In this document: piece after piece, positions 10,819-20,179 of the stretch | Layout: every line of letters begins with the position of its first letter | Position numbering within the stretch: position 1 is the first letter of the stretch | Assembly: GCA_028456385.1 (NCBI GenBank) | Contig: JALNQF010000001.1 | Location: 1,178,001-1,242,000 of the forward strand | Length of the DNA: 64,000 nucleotides | Direction of reading: 5' to 3' | Source of the DNA: Ophiosphaerella korrae | Taxonomy: Eukaryota > Ascomycota > Dothideomycetes > Pleosporales > Phaeosphaeriaceae | Position numbers and translations under genes: made by a program | Notes under the pieces: model-generated | The model's database searches: none | What the model saw: only the letters and a program-made list of their open reading frames with translations | Told to the model about the DNA's origin: nothing

Positions 10819-11520
10819 ATGGTCGCCTCCTCGCCGTCCCTGGCCCGCCTGCTGCGCGAGTTCAATGACCTCGTGACCGCCCTGGAGACGGGCCTCGTGC
10901 GCTCCCTCGCCCCGCTGGACAGCGCTGGCCGGCAAGACATTCGCCGCGAGGCTCGCCGCATGGCCATGGCCGACCTCAGCGCCAGGTACACGCGCAAGCA
11001 CATCTACCGCTCGCTCCACGATGCCGAGGCCGCTGGCAAGCGCGTCGAGGACCAGCTGCACCTGCACGGCCACGCCCATCTGGCCAGCATGCACAATGGC
11101 TACTTCCGCCTCTACTCGCCCGCCCTCTTCGACCTCCTTGGCCAGCCCACTGATCTTCGCCTGGGCTCCCTGCGCTTCCACATGCCTCCCCCGCACACCC
11201 CCCGCGTCCGCGTCGAGCTGGCCTTGAACAACTCCTTCTTCGTCGCAGACTCCACCGAGACGCTGCCCTACCATACCTTCTGTCTGCCCACCACCCCGTC
11301 GCTGCAGAACAGGGGCATCCTCAGCAGGAAGCCCCAGGACGGCGGCCACTTTCCCGACTTCGACTCGTGGCTGCTCTTCACTTTCCTCGGCAACGGCTGC
11401 ATCAAGCTCGAGATCCCCATCGAAATGTGCGCAGACGTCTACGGCGACCGCTTGACTGGCCGCGAGAACGAAGAAGTCCTCTTCTGGGGCTTTTTCGTCA
11501 ACGACATGCTTGATTCATAG
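10819..11520 (+). CDS. Hypothetical 233-aa protein with LGNG/LTG module
   Basis: The chosen start is the ATG at 10,819 (context TCCAAATGG). The frame is open further upstream, but that part translates to a Cys/Pro/Leu-rich low-complexity leader. The N-terminal third (MVASSPSLARLLREFNDLV) is helical, with REARRMAMADLSARY. From about residue 91 the protein has NGYFRLYSP, then beta-rich sequence, then FLGNGCIKLEIPIEM (about 187-201) and DRLTGRENEEVLFWGFF near the end. I recognise no named family. The order LYSP, LGNG, LTG and a final F-x-G-containing strand parallels the C-terminus of the 761-aa protein at 4876-7161, suggesting a shared fold. Third positions are strongly C-rich, supporting real coding. 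Confidence 0.8.
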   Translation: MVASSPSLARLLREFNDLVTALETGLVRSLAPLDSAGRQDIRREARRMAMADLSARYTRKHIYRSLHDAEAAGKRVEDQLHLHGHAHLASMHNGYFRLYSPALFDLLGQPTDLRLGSLRFHMPPPHTPRVRVELALNNSFFVADSTETLPYHTFCLPTTPSLQNRGILSRKPQDGGHFPDFDSWLLFTFLGNGCIKLEIPIEMCADVYGDRLTGRENEEVLFWGFFVNDMLDS

Positions 11521-11882
11521 TGCTTGCTTACCTAGATAGACTAGGCTTTGTTTGGCGTCTGGCGCTCATGGAAACATGGAAACGACTCGTCACGAATCTC
11601 CTTGATGTCCCTTTCCTTCACATTCATATTTATCTGCACCCTTGGGCGGCTTTCTGAATTTACTGTCAGCACTTCAAAAAGCCGAGTCAGAGTTAGATGG
11701 TAGAATAGTAACCACATATGACCAAATGGTCCAAGTACGCCATGTAACTACATGCTTAGTAGACAAGCAACAACAAATCAGATGCGCCGGAGCAACCTTG
11801 TTCCGTGCTCTCTCCGCTCTATCCAAGTTCCCAATCTTCAAGTCTGATTCTGCGCAATTGCATCACACTCACCCCCAACAAA
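11521..11882. other. Intergenic region
   Basis: This 362-bp spacer lies between two same-strand genes. A CT-rich leader (about 11,795-11,882) precedes the next start codon. No gene or structured motif is seen. Confidence 0.45.
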
Positions 11883-12696
11883 ATGACGATTGATTTCGCA
11901 ACAAAACCTTCAAACCCCACCAACCCATCCCGTAAAGCCTTTTCTGGCTTTAGGGTGGCCGACCACCCTGTATCTGATGACAGTGATGACGACCAATCAG
12001 CGCACAGTGACCACAATCTCTCCCCATCACGAAATGCCAATCCAGGCACAAGATCCCAAACCAGACGGGTGCGCAAGCAAGAGCGTAGGCAGGTTGGCGC
12101 ACTGACGGATGACTTGGGCACGCTGTTAGGCGCGGCATTCCAAAATCCAAATGAGAGCTTTATCATCACCGATGCTGCTTCGAGTAAGTACCACGCCACC
12201 GAGGCTTACCCAACACAATCTTACTGTTACACAACTTCCTTGCATACACATGGTCACATAGAGGCTGACAGTAAGATGCAGATCATAATAGCCACGTGGC
12301 CGCTGCCCCTAAAGAGGGAACCGAGAAACTAGCCAGTGAGAAGAAAATGTGTAGGCACACACCATTTGATTGATACATGCACCGTCACCACGCCGTCACC
12401 ATATTGCAACTAAATGCTATCTCCACCATCAATCCCATCGCGTAAACTAACCTTTTTCAGCAAAACGAACTCGTTATAACCTTGCCAAAGCCGAAAAAAG
12501 AAGACTTGCACGTGAGCACCATCAAAGCCAATCACAAGCACTGGCAGTCGCTTCAGAGCAAAGTCAATTACCTTTGGGCAAGCAGCAACCACTAAAACAA
12601 GAGAAGAAGAACGTGGCTAAAACCCGCCGACAACGCAAAGAAAAAAACCGGGCTAATAAGATGGCTGCTCAAGAAGATGCAATGGATATTGGATGA
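11883..12696 (+). CDS. Small basic hypothetical protein, three exons (201 aa)
   Basis: Proposed exons are 11883-12183, 12282-12350 and 12461-12696; introns 12184-12281 (GTAAGT...GCAG) and 12351-12460 (GTAGGC...TTTTTCAG). The summed length is a multiple of three and the frame is open throughout. The first exon encodes an acidic Ser/Asp patch (SDDSDDDQSAHSD), then TRRVRKQERRQVGAL and a segment FQNPNESFIITDAAS. The last exon encodes a strongly basic helix (KRTRYNLAKAEKRRLAREH), a Gln/Ser-rich stretch, KTRRQRKEKNRANKMAAQ and the end DAMDIG. The composition suggests a nuclear or ribosome-biogenesis-type disordered protein, but no family is recognised. If the introns are ignored, the first frame continues only to a stop at 12,330-12,332. 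The splice model rests on continuity of coding character, not on a homologue. Confidence 0.65.
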
Positions 12697-13573
12697 GTGA
12701 ATGGAGTGATGGTGAGAGAATTTGTAAGCGGCATTCTACGGTCGAAATAGCAAAACGATTGGTCTTTCCCCAAAGCAATCCTTGCTAAACTCACCCCGCC
12801 GTAGCATAGAATCGATACGATCGAGACCCATCGTTCTGAATTCCAACCAAGTGAGACTAAAAATATCACCAAAGAAGGTTCAACCTTGGCACGACACATA
12901 ATAAGCGTGCGATTCCCCCGTCGTCCGATTCGCTCGATTTTGACGCATCACCACAAACCGAATCAACTTGCTATACTAGTTGAGTGAGCTGCAGCGAGAA
13001 GAGCGAGACATGCTGGCCCAATTTGCACAATTAGCCGCACCTCTGCCCACCATTTCAAGCTCGCAACCAGATCAAGAGTACACCACCAATACCTCAGTTG
13101 TTATTTTTGAAACCACTGAAAAAGTCTCGTATACCAGTACACATCCGTGTTATGTCTGCACTATTAGTATCAATATCATCAACCAAACGAGGCTCCGCTT
13201 TGGATACTATTGAGTGTGCACTGCTATGCGATAAGACACTGATATTGTTGGCTCACCGTTATTGCGTCATACAACAGCAGTAAGTCAAGGGCGCACCCCG
13301 CTGCTAGGAGCAAAATTGGTCAAAAACTAGTTGCTCCTATTACTACGGCATGTATAAAGCGCTAGTATGGGGCTTTGAAAATAATCATGCGGAAGAGAAG
13401 TGTATGTCGAAAAGTGCGACATTTAAGGCGGAGAGAATTGAAAAGATGTTCTGAAACATGTTTGAATGCCAGATATCGCCAGACTCTTGGTTGTACTTCT
13501 AGTCAAGTTACCAGACTCTCAAAACTACGATACCATGTTACTGGCAGACACCAACACCATGGAGCTGTTGTTT

Positions 13574-13614
<41 letters not shown>

Positions 13615-14794
13615 GCCCGCCATGTCAACCCCTCTTTCCGTCTGCGTAACGTCCATCTTGGGGTCAAACTCTTCAACTAAGCTACCAACCTAAGCCCTTG
13701 CATCCTCGATTGCAAATTGGAGATCTATAAGTCGAGGGGCGCAAAGGCGATTTTAGAGTGCCTCTTACTCATCCCGCACACCAAACAGGAACTAGAGGGT
13801 AATGAAAGTTCTGGATGGAATTTGGGGGTCTAGGTCGTGAATCTTACTGGCATTCTCAAGGTATGGCATAATGAAACACTTAAAGGGCAATACACGAAGG
13901 CTGAGGCCTGTGAACTGTCGCTTCACCAAGTGTCGATTCATGCTCCTGCCCTTGTGTTTTGGTCTCAGCACTGAGAAGTTCGGGTTTTGACATTTCGTGG
14001 CTGTCTTCTGCTTGAGTGGCTGTCTTGGCAGTGATTCGACCACATATACTATCCCGAGTTGTCCTTGTGCTTAATTCTATGATATTTTAGGGCTTAGATT
14101 CATCAGTTAATCTCCTTTAGACAGAGGATCTGTTGTTTGGCCTGCCGTTGTGTGGCAGAAACGTGTTGCAAGTGGAAGGGTACAGTTTCTTTGCCGCAAT
14201 GCGGTTTGAAGTGTTAGCAATATTCGTTGCTGATTTGTTGTCACTTCCTTTTCCTCTTTCGTCACCTCAATATAGTTATGGCGTTGTTCCTGGCGATCGG
14301 CTCCGGCCTCTGAATGAGAGAAGTTGGTTGGCATCTTTTGAGGTCTTTGTTTTTCTTTTAGTTCCTTGCGCTGGCTCTTTTTTAGTCTCCGGGCTTGTCT
14401 GGGACTATCTATCTCTCTTATTTTAAAAGCACGAGCGCACGAAAGACGGGCCGTGTTGGGCCACTTTTCTCGGACGTTTGCTTACGAGATGTCACCGCTG
14501 CATTTTCGAGTCGAAATTGTAGCAGTTTGTTAAACTATACGGCGTGCTTGGCAATAGTCGTTGTGGAAAGTATTGTGGTTTGAAGTCGTCGTCGGCTTGG
14601 TATAGTATGACCACGATTGTTGTTATTTGACTGTGTGTAGATAAAACATGTTGGGTGTCAGGTGAAAATGAGTGTGATGGTGAGAGTAAATAAGTGATTT
14701 GTGACCAATCAGATGCAGTGAATGATCTGTCAGAACTAAAAGTTACGGAATGGATTGATTATTATGGTTATCAATGCTCCATGCCTCGCATTTA
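12697..14794. other. 2.1-kb region without a clear gene; possible decayed coding fragments
   Basis: No complete gene can be supported. Short stretches of protein-like sequence occur in changing frames. On the plus strand these are about 12,726-12,896 (LSPKQSLLNSPRRSIES), 12,912-12,970 (PPSSDSLDFDASPQTEST) and 12,984-13,090 (ELQREERDMLAQFAQLAAP). On the minus strand about 14,483-14,107 is open for some 125 codons and contains a basic stretch (RRLKKSQRKELKEKQ). The plus-strand pieces could be exons or a frameshifted pseudogene; nothing links them to a known family. A (TAC)13 tract lies at 13,574. Confidence 0.35.
13574..13614. repeat. (TAC)13 microsatellite
   Basis: Thirteen full TAC units plus two bases, uninterrupted. 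It uses the same unit and strand as the (TAC)20 tract at 4343-4402. Confidence 0.95.
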
Positions 14795-15682
14795 TTACTC
14801 GTAAAACACAAGACATCTAACCTCAATACTCTGTCGTCCGGGCGCATCTGCAGGCGTCATTGGGTCTGCAAACGCAGTATGGGGCGTTCTGACTGCTAGC
14901 CCCTGCCTCCCGCCCGGCATGCCTTCGCCCCAGCTATCAAAGCACTTAAGCAAAAGAACTTCCTCGGGTGTCATATCCTTTTGATAAAAAAACTTGTGTC
15001 TCTCATTTGGCGCCACTGCCATTGTTTCGCCTCGAACCTCATAGCCTTCGGTAGAAATATAATTATTCGGGTCGGGCAAAACTTCCTTGCCACGGTCGTC
15101 TAGATCCAAAGAGTCTGCACGCTTGGGGTACAGCAAGTTGGTGGCGATGAAGTCAGATGGCAATGTAGAGCGCCAGTCTATGACTGCAAGAGGGTGGTCT
15201 GTTGCGGGGTTTTCAATAGGGCGCCATACATTAATAATTTGATATCGGCCTTTGACAAGCGTGTCCGCCTCGTCTGGTGGGAGATGACGGCGCACACGAG
15301 CCTCAGCAGCGGCTGGTGTTTGGTCAACATGTACCTGTTGCACCGGCTGCCGTGGCGAGTCCTTCATGCGTCGGCGGATAGTGTGATCGAAGATGACTAC
15401 TTTTTTTATGCCGGAGATTTTCTCGCGTAGCATGGCTTCAACTTCAGCGTAGTAGTCGTTTCGTACAGCAATCTCGTCGGTAAAGAGTTTCTCCTTGGCG
15501 GGATACTTATACAGGGCGAAGCCACAGTTATCAGTGGTGAATTCATGTTCACGTCCGCGCAGGTTGTGCACTTCGCGTGAGTGGCTTTTTCGTTCATAGT
15601 TATTTCCTGGCCCATCTACTTTGGACCATGGCTTCCCTTGATAGGATGTAGGGTCAATGTGGAAAAAGTTTGCAGTAGTCAT
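14795..15682 (-). CDS. AsaB/CmcJ-like non-haem iron hydroxylase/desaturase
   Basis: This intron-free 295-aa protein has the signatures of the fungal AsaB (GA4-desaturase-like, CmcJ-type) family: KKVVIFDHTIRRR (93-105), VHVDQTP (117-123), YQIINVWRPIENPATDHPLAVID (147-169), HKFFYQKDMTPEEVLLLKCFDS (229-250) and VRTPHTAFADP (264-274). His118 and Asp120 with His268 are good candidates for the 2-His-1-carboxylate iron site. Family members hydroxylate or desaturate small molecules and often sit in secondary-metabolite clusters. Here no synthase or NRPS is within reach, so a cluster role is not shown. The start at 15,682 gives the usual short N-terminus and the length is typical. It is divergent from the F-box gene at 15,915, with a 232-bp shared promoter region. 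Confidence 0.88.
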   Translation of the reverse strand: MTTANFFHIDPTSYQGKPWSKVDGPGNNYERKSHSREVHNLRGREHEFTTDNCGFALYKYPAKEKLFTDEIAVRNDYYAEVEAMLREKISGIKKVVIFDHTIRRRMKDSPRQPVQQVHVDQTPAAAEARVRRHLPPDEADTLVKGRYQIINVWRPIENPATDHPLAVIDWRSTLPSDFIATNLLYPKRADSLDLDDRGKEVLPDPNNYISTEGYEVRGETMAVAPNERHKFFYQKDMTPEEVLLLKCFDSWGEGMPGGRQGLAVRTPHTAFADPMTPADAPGRQSIEVRCLVFYE

Positions 15683-15914
15683 ATTGAGGGCTTGATCGGG
15701 TGAGCGTTGATTGTTGGGAGCAACAGGAGATGCAAGTGGCGAGGTTATGGTTATGTACTACTCTGTCTATTAGGGCTTGCTTAGAAATGGAAGGGCATGA
15801 CGCCATGCTGGACGTGGCCAATCAGTAGACGATACGCAGTTGCTAGTGAGGCACGCACCAAAACCTCGTTGCTACATCATCTGACCAAGTACAATATCAA
15901 CCCACAACTCCGCC

Positions 15915-17186
15915 ATGCCGCGGCACGTGAGCGATGATGAAGAGCCTCTGCAAGACACAACGGCCGCGCTGCAGCTCCGTAACAAGCGCACAGAGCGCAT
16001 GCAGCGGAAGCAAGTGACGCGCGACAGGAAGCGCGAGACCCTGGTCAACCTCAGCAAACTACCCACGGAGCTTCTACTTGAAATCCTTAAGTGCCTTGGC
16101 CCGCGAGATGCCTTCCAGGTTAGTTTTGTCTGCCGCCGATTGCACCATCTGGTCGCTGTCAATGCTACCGTCGTCGGCGATGCCATCATTGCAAGCCGCT
16201 ACCCTATCCTCGCCCAATGCTTCCCTACCCCCGTGCTCCTGTCCGCCGTCGAACCCTCGTTGCAGCCTCTTCTCACCGCTCCAAGTCGGCAGAAGCAGCT
16301 TGGGATACACAAGCGGCCCTACCAGCATATCCAGTCACCAGATGCACACCAACTGTGCACCTGCTTGACCTGCATTCTCACCTGGAACAACCTCGCGCTC
16401 GCCCTGGACTTTGCGTACTGGCAGGACAACCTTGACTCGGGAATGCCTGTACCAGTGGTACCTCGTGGCCAGATACCAGCATGGAACATAGAGCTCGTCG
16501 CACGGCATGCTCGAATCGCTAGAAAGGCGGTTGACAACTCGCTCTGGCACGCTCGCATCCTCCAACTGCACTTGGATAGCACTGTCCGCTCTATTACTCG
16601 ACATGCAAAGAACAAAGGCAACAAGCAAACCCATATTGCTATGACCCCTCAAGACGCTGCTTCCGAGACCGACAGTTTCTTAGCCAAGCATGGCCCTCCT
16701 AGCCTTGAGTTCCCATACCAACGTGACGAGTACTATATGCTGTATGAACCGCTCTGTCTTGTCCACATGGCCGCCCCAAACTAACAATTCACATAGTGAA
16801 GCTTACTTGCCTAATCGATGGTGGCGAAAGCTTGAAGGTCGTTGGGTGTACACAATCGCAACGTCTCATGTGCGTGATCTCGAGCTCATGCAGCGCCTTG
16901 CTGGAAGGTAAATCATCCCAACCACATTTTCTTGATTCCCATATGATCAAGTTATCTTTTTAGGACACTACCTCAAAAGTCTGTTAGATATATATTCTTA
17001 TCCGCTCTAGTCGACTGATTGGTACTGATCCTCTGCAGTGACCAGCTTGCTCAGTTGACACATATGATGGCTTGCATTGACCAAGACAACTGGATGACTG
17101 ACGTGCTCCACTTCAAAACTTCAATGTTCTCTCGCGGGTTCGAGAGAGCGTCTCCTCCACTCAAGTATTACGCGGCTGTTGTTTGA
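15915..17186 (+). CDS. F-box domain protein, four exons (366 aa)
   Basis: Proposed exons are 15915-16741, 16797-16907, 16964-16978 and 17039-17186. The lengths sum to a multiple of three. The N-terminus is acidic then basic, followed by an F-box at about 46-80 (LSKLPTELLLEILKCLGPRDAFQVSFVCRRL), which would bind Skp1 in an SCF ubiquitin ligase. The rest is helical and not repeat-based, so the substrate-recognition part is unassigned. Intron 16742-16796 has a clear CTAAC branch site; it removes a premature stop and joins YYML to EAYLPNRWWRKL. The 15-bp third exon is the weakest part: a single intron 16908-17038 would also keep the frame, giving LAGSDQLAQL instead of LAGRTLPQNDQLAQL. The last exon (QLTHMMACIDQDNWMTDVLHF) is clearly coding. 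It is the last intact gene before the AT-rich block. Confidence 0.75.
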
Positions 17187-17374
17187 TCTTTTGTTGGCAC
17201 CATACACACCGCAACGTTATCTGGACGACGCTTGCATCAACTCATAATTTCGTACATCTTGTCGTGCCTCTCTCTATCTACGTTCAGCTACTGTACTAGG
17301 ACAAAAGTTAGGAACGCCAAGCTTAACTCACCGTGCACCTCCAAACTACGTCACCACTTCAACCCACCACAACC

Positions 17375-17878
17375 ATGGCTACACCGCGCCGATTTGGACG
17401 AGAGATAGATGGAAATATTCGCAGAAAGCCAAATATGAGTCTGGATAAGCGCGACAGAATTTTTGGGATGGTATTAGGTGGTGTAGGGCACTCTAAAGTT
17501 ACACGCCAGTTTAACTGTGTATACTTAGCTATAACTAAGATTATAAAAAAATACCGCGAAACAGGCAACGTCAAAGATAAACCTCGTAGAAGCTGTCTAC
17601 CTATACTATCGCTACACTAGGAGAAGCTTATCTATTGCAAGGCTTGTGCCTAGCTAAAGATTAAGTACTTAGAGCTTACTAAAGCTACTATAGTTGTAGT
17701 AGTAGATAGTAGGGTTACTATTTACTAATTTTTTAAAAAATCAGTAAATAGTAACTTTAAAGTATACTTATAAAAAGTAAAGTATTTAATAAAAGTTTAT
17801 ATAAACTATAAAAACTTTATAAAATTTATAATAAATAAAAACTTAACTTAACGTAGTTTATACGTAAGTAGCTAGTAT
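17375..17878 (+). pseudogene. Tc1/mariner-type transposase relic, 5' part intact, 3' part RIP-mutated
   Basis: From the ATG at 17,375 the frame gives an N-terminal helix-turn-helix typical of Tc1/mariner transposases: MSLDKRDRIFGMVLGGVGH, then VTRQFN, TKIIKKYRETGNVKDKPR. The open frame stops at 17,618. The same frame nevertheless continues to match the family past that stop: EKLIYCKACA, then IKYLELTKAT, VDSRVTIY and NYKNFIKF with in-frame TAG/TAA, to about 17,878. The catalytic DDE/D core is not recognisable, so the gene is truncated and dead. The 5' part still has ordinary CA/TG dinucleotides; after about 17,650 they are absent. No terminal inverted repeats were identified. Confidence 0.7.
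17714..17755. repeat. 42-bp near-perfect palindrome
   Basis: Two 21-bp arms meet without a spacer and differ at one position. The palindrome lies within the transposase relic frame, so it may simply be a coding segment that became symmetrical through RIP. It could form a cruciform. Confidence 0.85.
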
Positions 17879-19339
17879 AAGTAAGTAGCTAGCTCTACTA
17901 ACTTTGTACACCTCTTTAAGTATATAACTTAATAACGTAGTAGAGTAGAGTATATATATTAATATATTAAATTAAGTAGTACTTACTATATTACTTTTAT
18001 ATATATATATAAGTTATACTTAGTCTTTCTATACCTTTTATAGTATACGTAAGCCTAGTAACTTAAGCTTAAATACTACTTACTTTTATACTATTTATAA
18101 TTAATCTAGTAATTAGCTTTTAGTTAAGTAATTAAATCCTCTCCTTATCTCTTTATTAAGACTTTTTTTTTCTAAATCTACTTCTTTTTTTATAATTTAT
18201 ACTTACTAGCTACTTTATTAGCTCTCTTAAAACTAAAGATCTAATTATATATTAACTTAGCTTCTAGTATTATTATATAAGCTCTCTTTTTAAGTTAATT
18301 AATTATATTAATAATTAATACTAGTAATAAGCTTTTATACTAGTATATATACTTATATATAAGTATTAATTAAGCTTTTAGCTTATATATATTACTTAGT
18401 ATATAAGCTACTTAGAGAGCTTCTAGTAAAGCTAAAGTAGCTAGAATAAGTATATAGAGCTAGATATTAAGTCTTAAAAGAACTACTTTTAGTTAAAGTA
18501 AAATAAAGCTAGTAGCTAATATTAAAAAGCTAAAGTAAGTAAAATATATAAGCTAGTATATAAAGTATATAGATATTATTTTCTTTATAGATTTTATTAA
18601 ACTTAAAAAAGTAGTAGCTCTTATAACTATTAAGTATAAGTAACTAATATATACTAACTACTTAGTTCTTTATATACTTATTAAATTACTTAAGCTAGTT
18701 AATAGCTAGCTTAGTCTTATAAGATATAGTCTTCTTTATACTAAGTAAAAATAAGAAATAGTAAAACTACTTAGCTAGTAGTATTAATTATAGTAATTAC
18801 TAAGCTAGATAGCTTTTAGCTTACTTTTTTTCTTTAACTTTATTATAATAAGCTAAGTTATAATCGTACTTATTATAAAGCTAGCTTTATTAAATTTATA
18901 GATATCTTTATTAGCTATTTTATATATAGCTTTTATATACTATACTATTTTAAACTAGTTATTTATTATAGCTAAGTCTTTATATAAAGTCTTTTACTTA
19001 TTATATAAGTAATTAAAATATATTATAAAAATATTTATATACTTAGTAAATATAAGTAAGTTTACTTCTATACTAAGTAAGTAGTTTATTAGCTATCTTA
19101 TATATAGTAGCTAAAGATAAAGTAAAACTATAAGAATCTAGATTAAAAATATAATTAACTATTACTTTTTCTTTTAGCTAGCTAAGCTTTTTTAAGCTAA
19201 GCTAGTAATTATATTAAGTAAGTATACTAGCGCGTTAGAAGTATACTATTATTTAGGCTACTTAGAATATTAAAGTAGTAAAGTTAGTACTTAAAATTTA
19301 CTTTTTTTTAATAGAAGTAATTATAAGCTAAGTATTATA
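17879..19339. other. RIP-degraded DNA, origin unassigned
   Basis: About 1.5 kb of nearly CA/TG-free sequence with no frame I could match to a protein family. It may be the rest of the Tc1-type element or flank of element C. Confidence 0.4.
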
Positions 19340-19575
19340 AGTATAATAAGAGAAATTAAGATAGAGCTAATTAGTTTTAACTTAGGTACTAATAAAGTAT
19401 AAGATAAGTAAGGTAATAACTTTAATTAAGAAACTACTTATAACTAAGATACGTAGTAGTATTATAGAGTTATATACCTAATATAAATCTAGGGCTTAAA
19501 AGCTTATTAGTTTTAAAGAACTTAGACTTTATTAGCTAAACTAGTTCTAAACGTTATTTATACTTTTATAGATTA
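19340..19575 (+). repeat. LTR-like relic related to the element A LTR
   Basis: The first part matches the sense-strand start of the element A LTR (AGATAGAGCTAATTAG, then TATAAGATAAGTAAGGTAAT). The second part (from about 19,450, starting near TATACCTAATATAAATCTAG) matches, in reverse complement, the left half of the relic at 44,065-44,475. It is shorter than the intact LTRs and lacks the central portion seen in the 44-kb copy. It could be the degraded 5' LTR of element C, but no matching plus-strand 3' LTR was found right of C's pol. Confidence 0.5.
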
Positions 19576-19580
19576 ATAAA

Positions 19581-19786
19581 GTATAGGAATAGGTATAGGA
19601 ATAAAATAGGTATAGGTAAAAGAATAGGTATAAGAATAGGTATAGGAATAGAATAGGTATAGGTATAAGAATAGGTATAGGAATAGGTATAGAAATAGGT
19701 ATAGGAATAGGTATAGGAATAGGTATAGGAATAGGTATAAGAATAAGTATAAGAATAAGTATAGGAATAGGTATAAGAATAAGTAT
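19581..19786. repeat. AGGTAT/AGGAAT minisatellite
   Basis: About 200 bp of alternating six-base units, mainly AGGTAT and AGGAAT with variants AAGAAT and AAATAGGT, i.e. a roughly 12-bp higher unit. G-to-A variants of the unit are scattered, as expected if RIP acted on the array. Confidence 0.85.
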
Positions 19787-20179
19787 ATATATAAAACTTA
19801 AGATAAGCTAACTTATTTTATATAAGAATAGGATAGTAGAAGTATAAGTATAAAAATAAGAATATACTATAAATATATAGAGCCTAAAACCTAAGAAGCT
19901 ATAAGTAGTATAAAAAGCTAGTAGTATAACTAGCTAAAAATAAAAGAAGCTAATAGGAAATATTAGAAAAGCTTCTAATAAGCTCTTAGGTACCTAATAA
20001 ATAGCTAGTAGAAGTATAGATAATAGGAATATTAAAATAGAAAAAATAACTAGTAAAAAATAGTAAAGATAGAAAAAGATAACAAGTAGTATAGTAAGAA
20101 GAAATAGCCTAGTAGTAGTAAGTAGTATACTATAATTATAGATAAATAATATATAAAAAGAGTAGTAAAAGAAAGAATA

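Noticed and set aside
10136..10876. 246-codon open frame overlapping the start of the 10,819 gene
   Set aside because: Gly/Arg-rich, different frame from the accepted gene, no motif, and contradicted by minus-strand frames of similar length. G-rich intergenic DNA gives long frames by chance.
17714..17755. Palindrome as terminal inverted repeats of a transposon joined head to head
   Set aside because: The same bases continue the transposase reading frame (VTIY, FFKK), so coding origin explains them. No second copy was seen.
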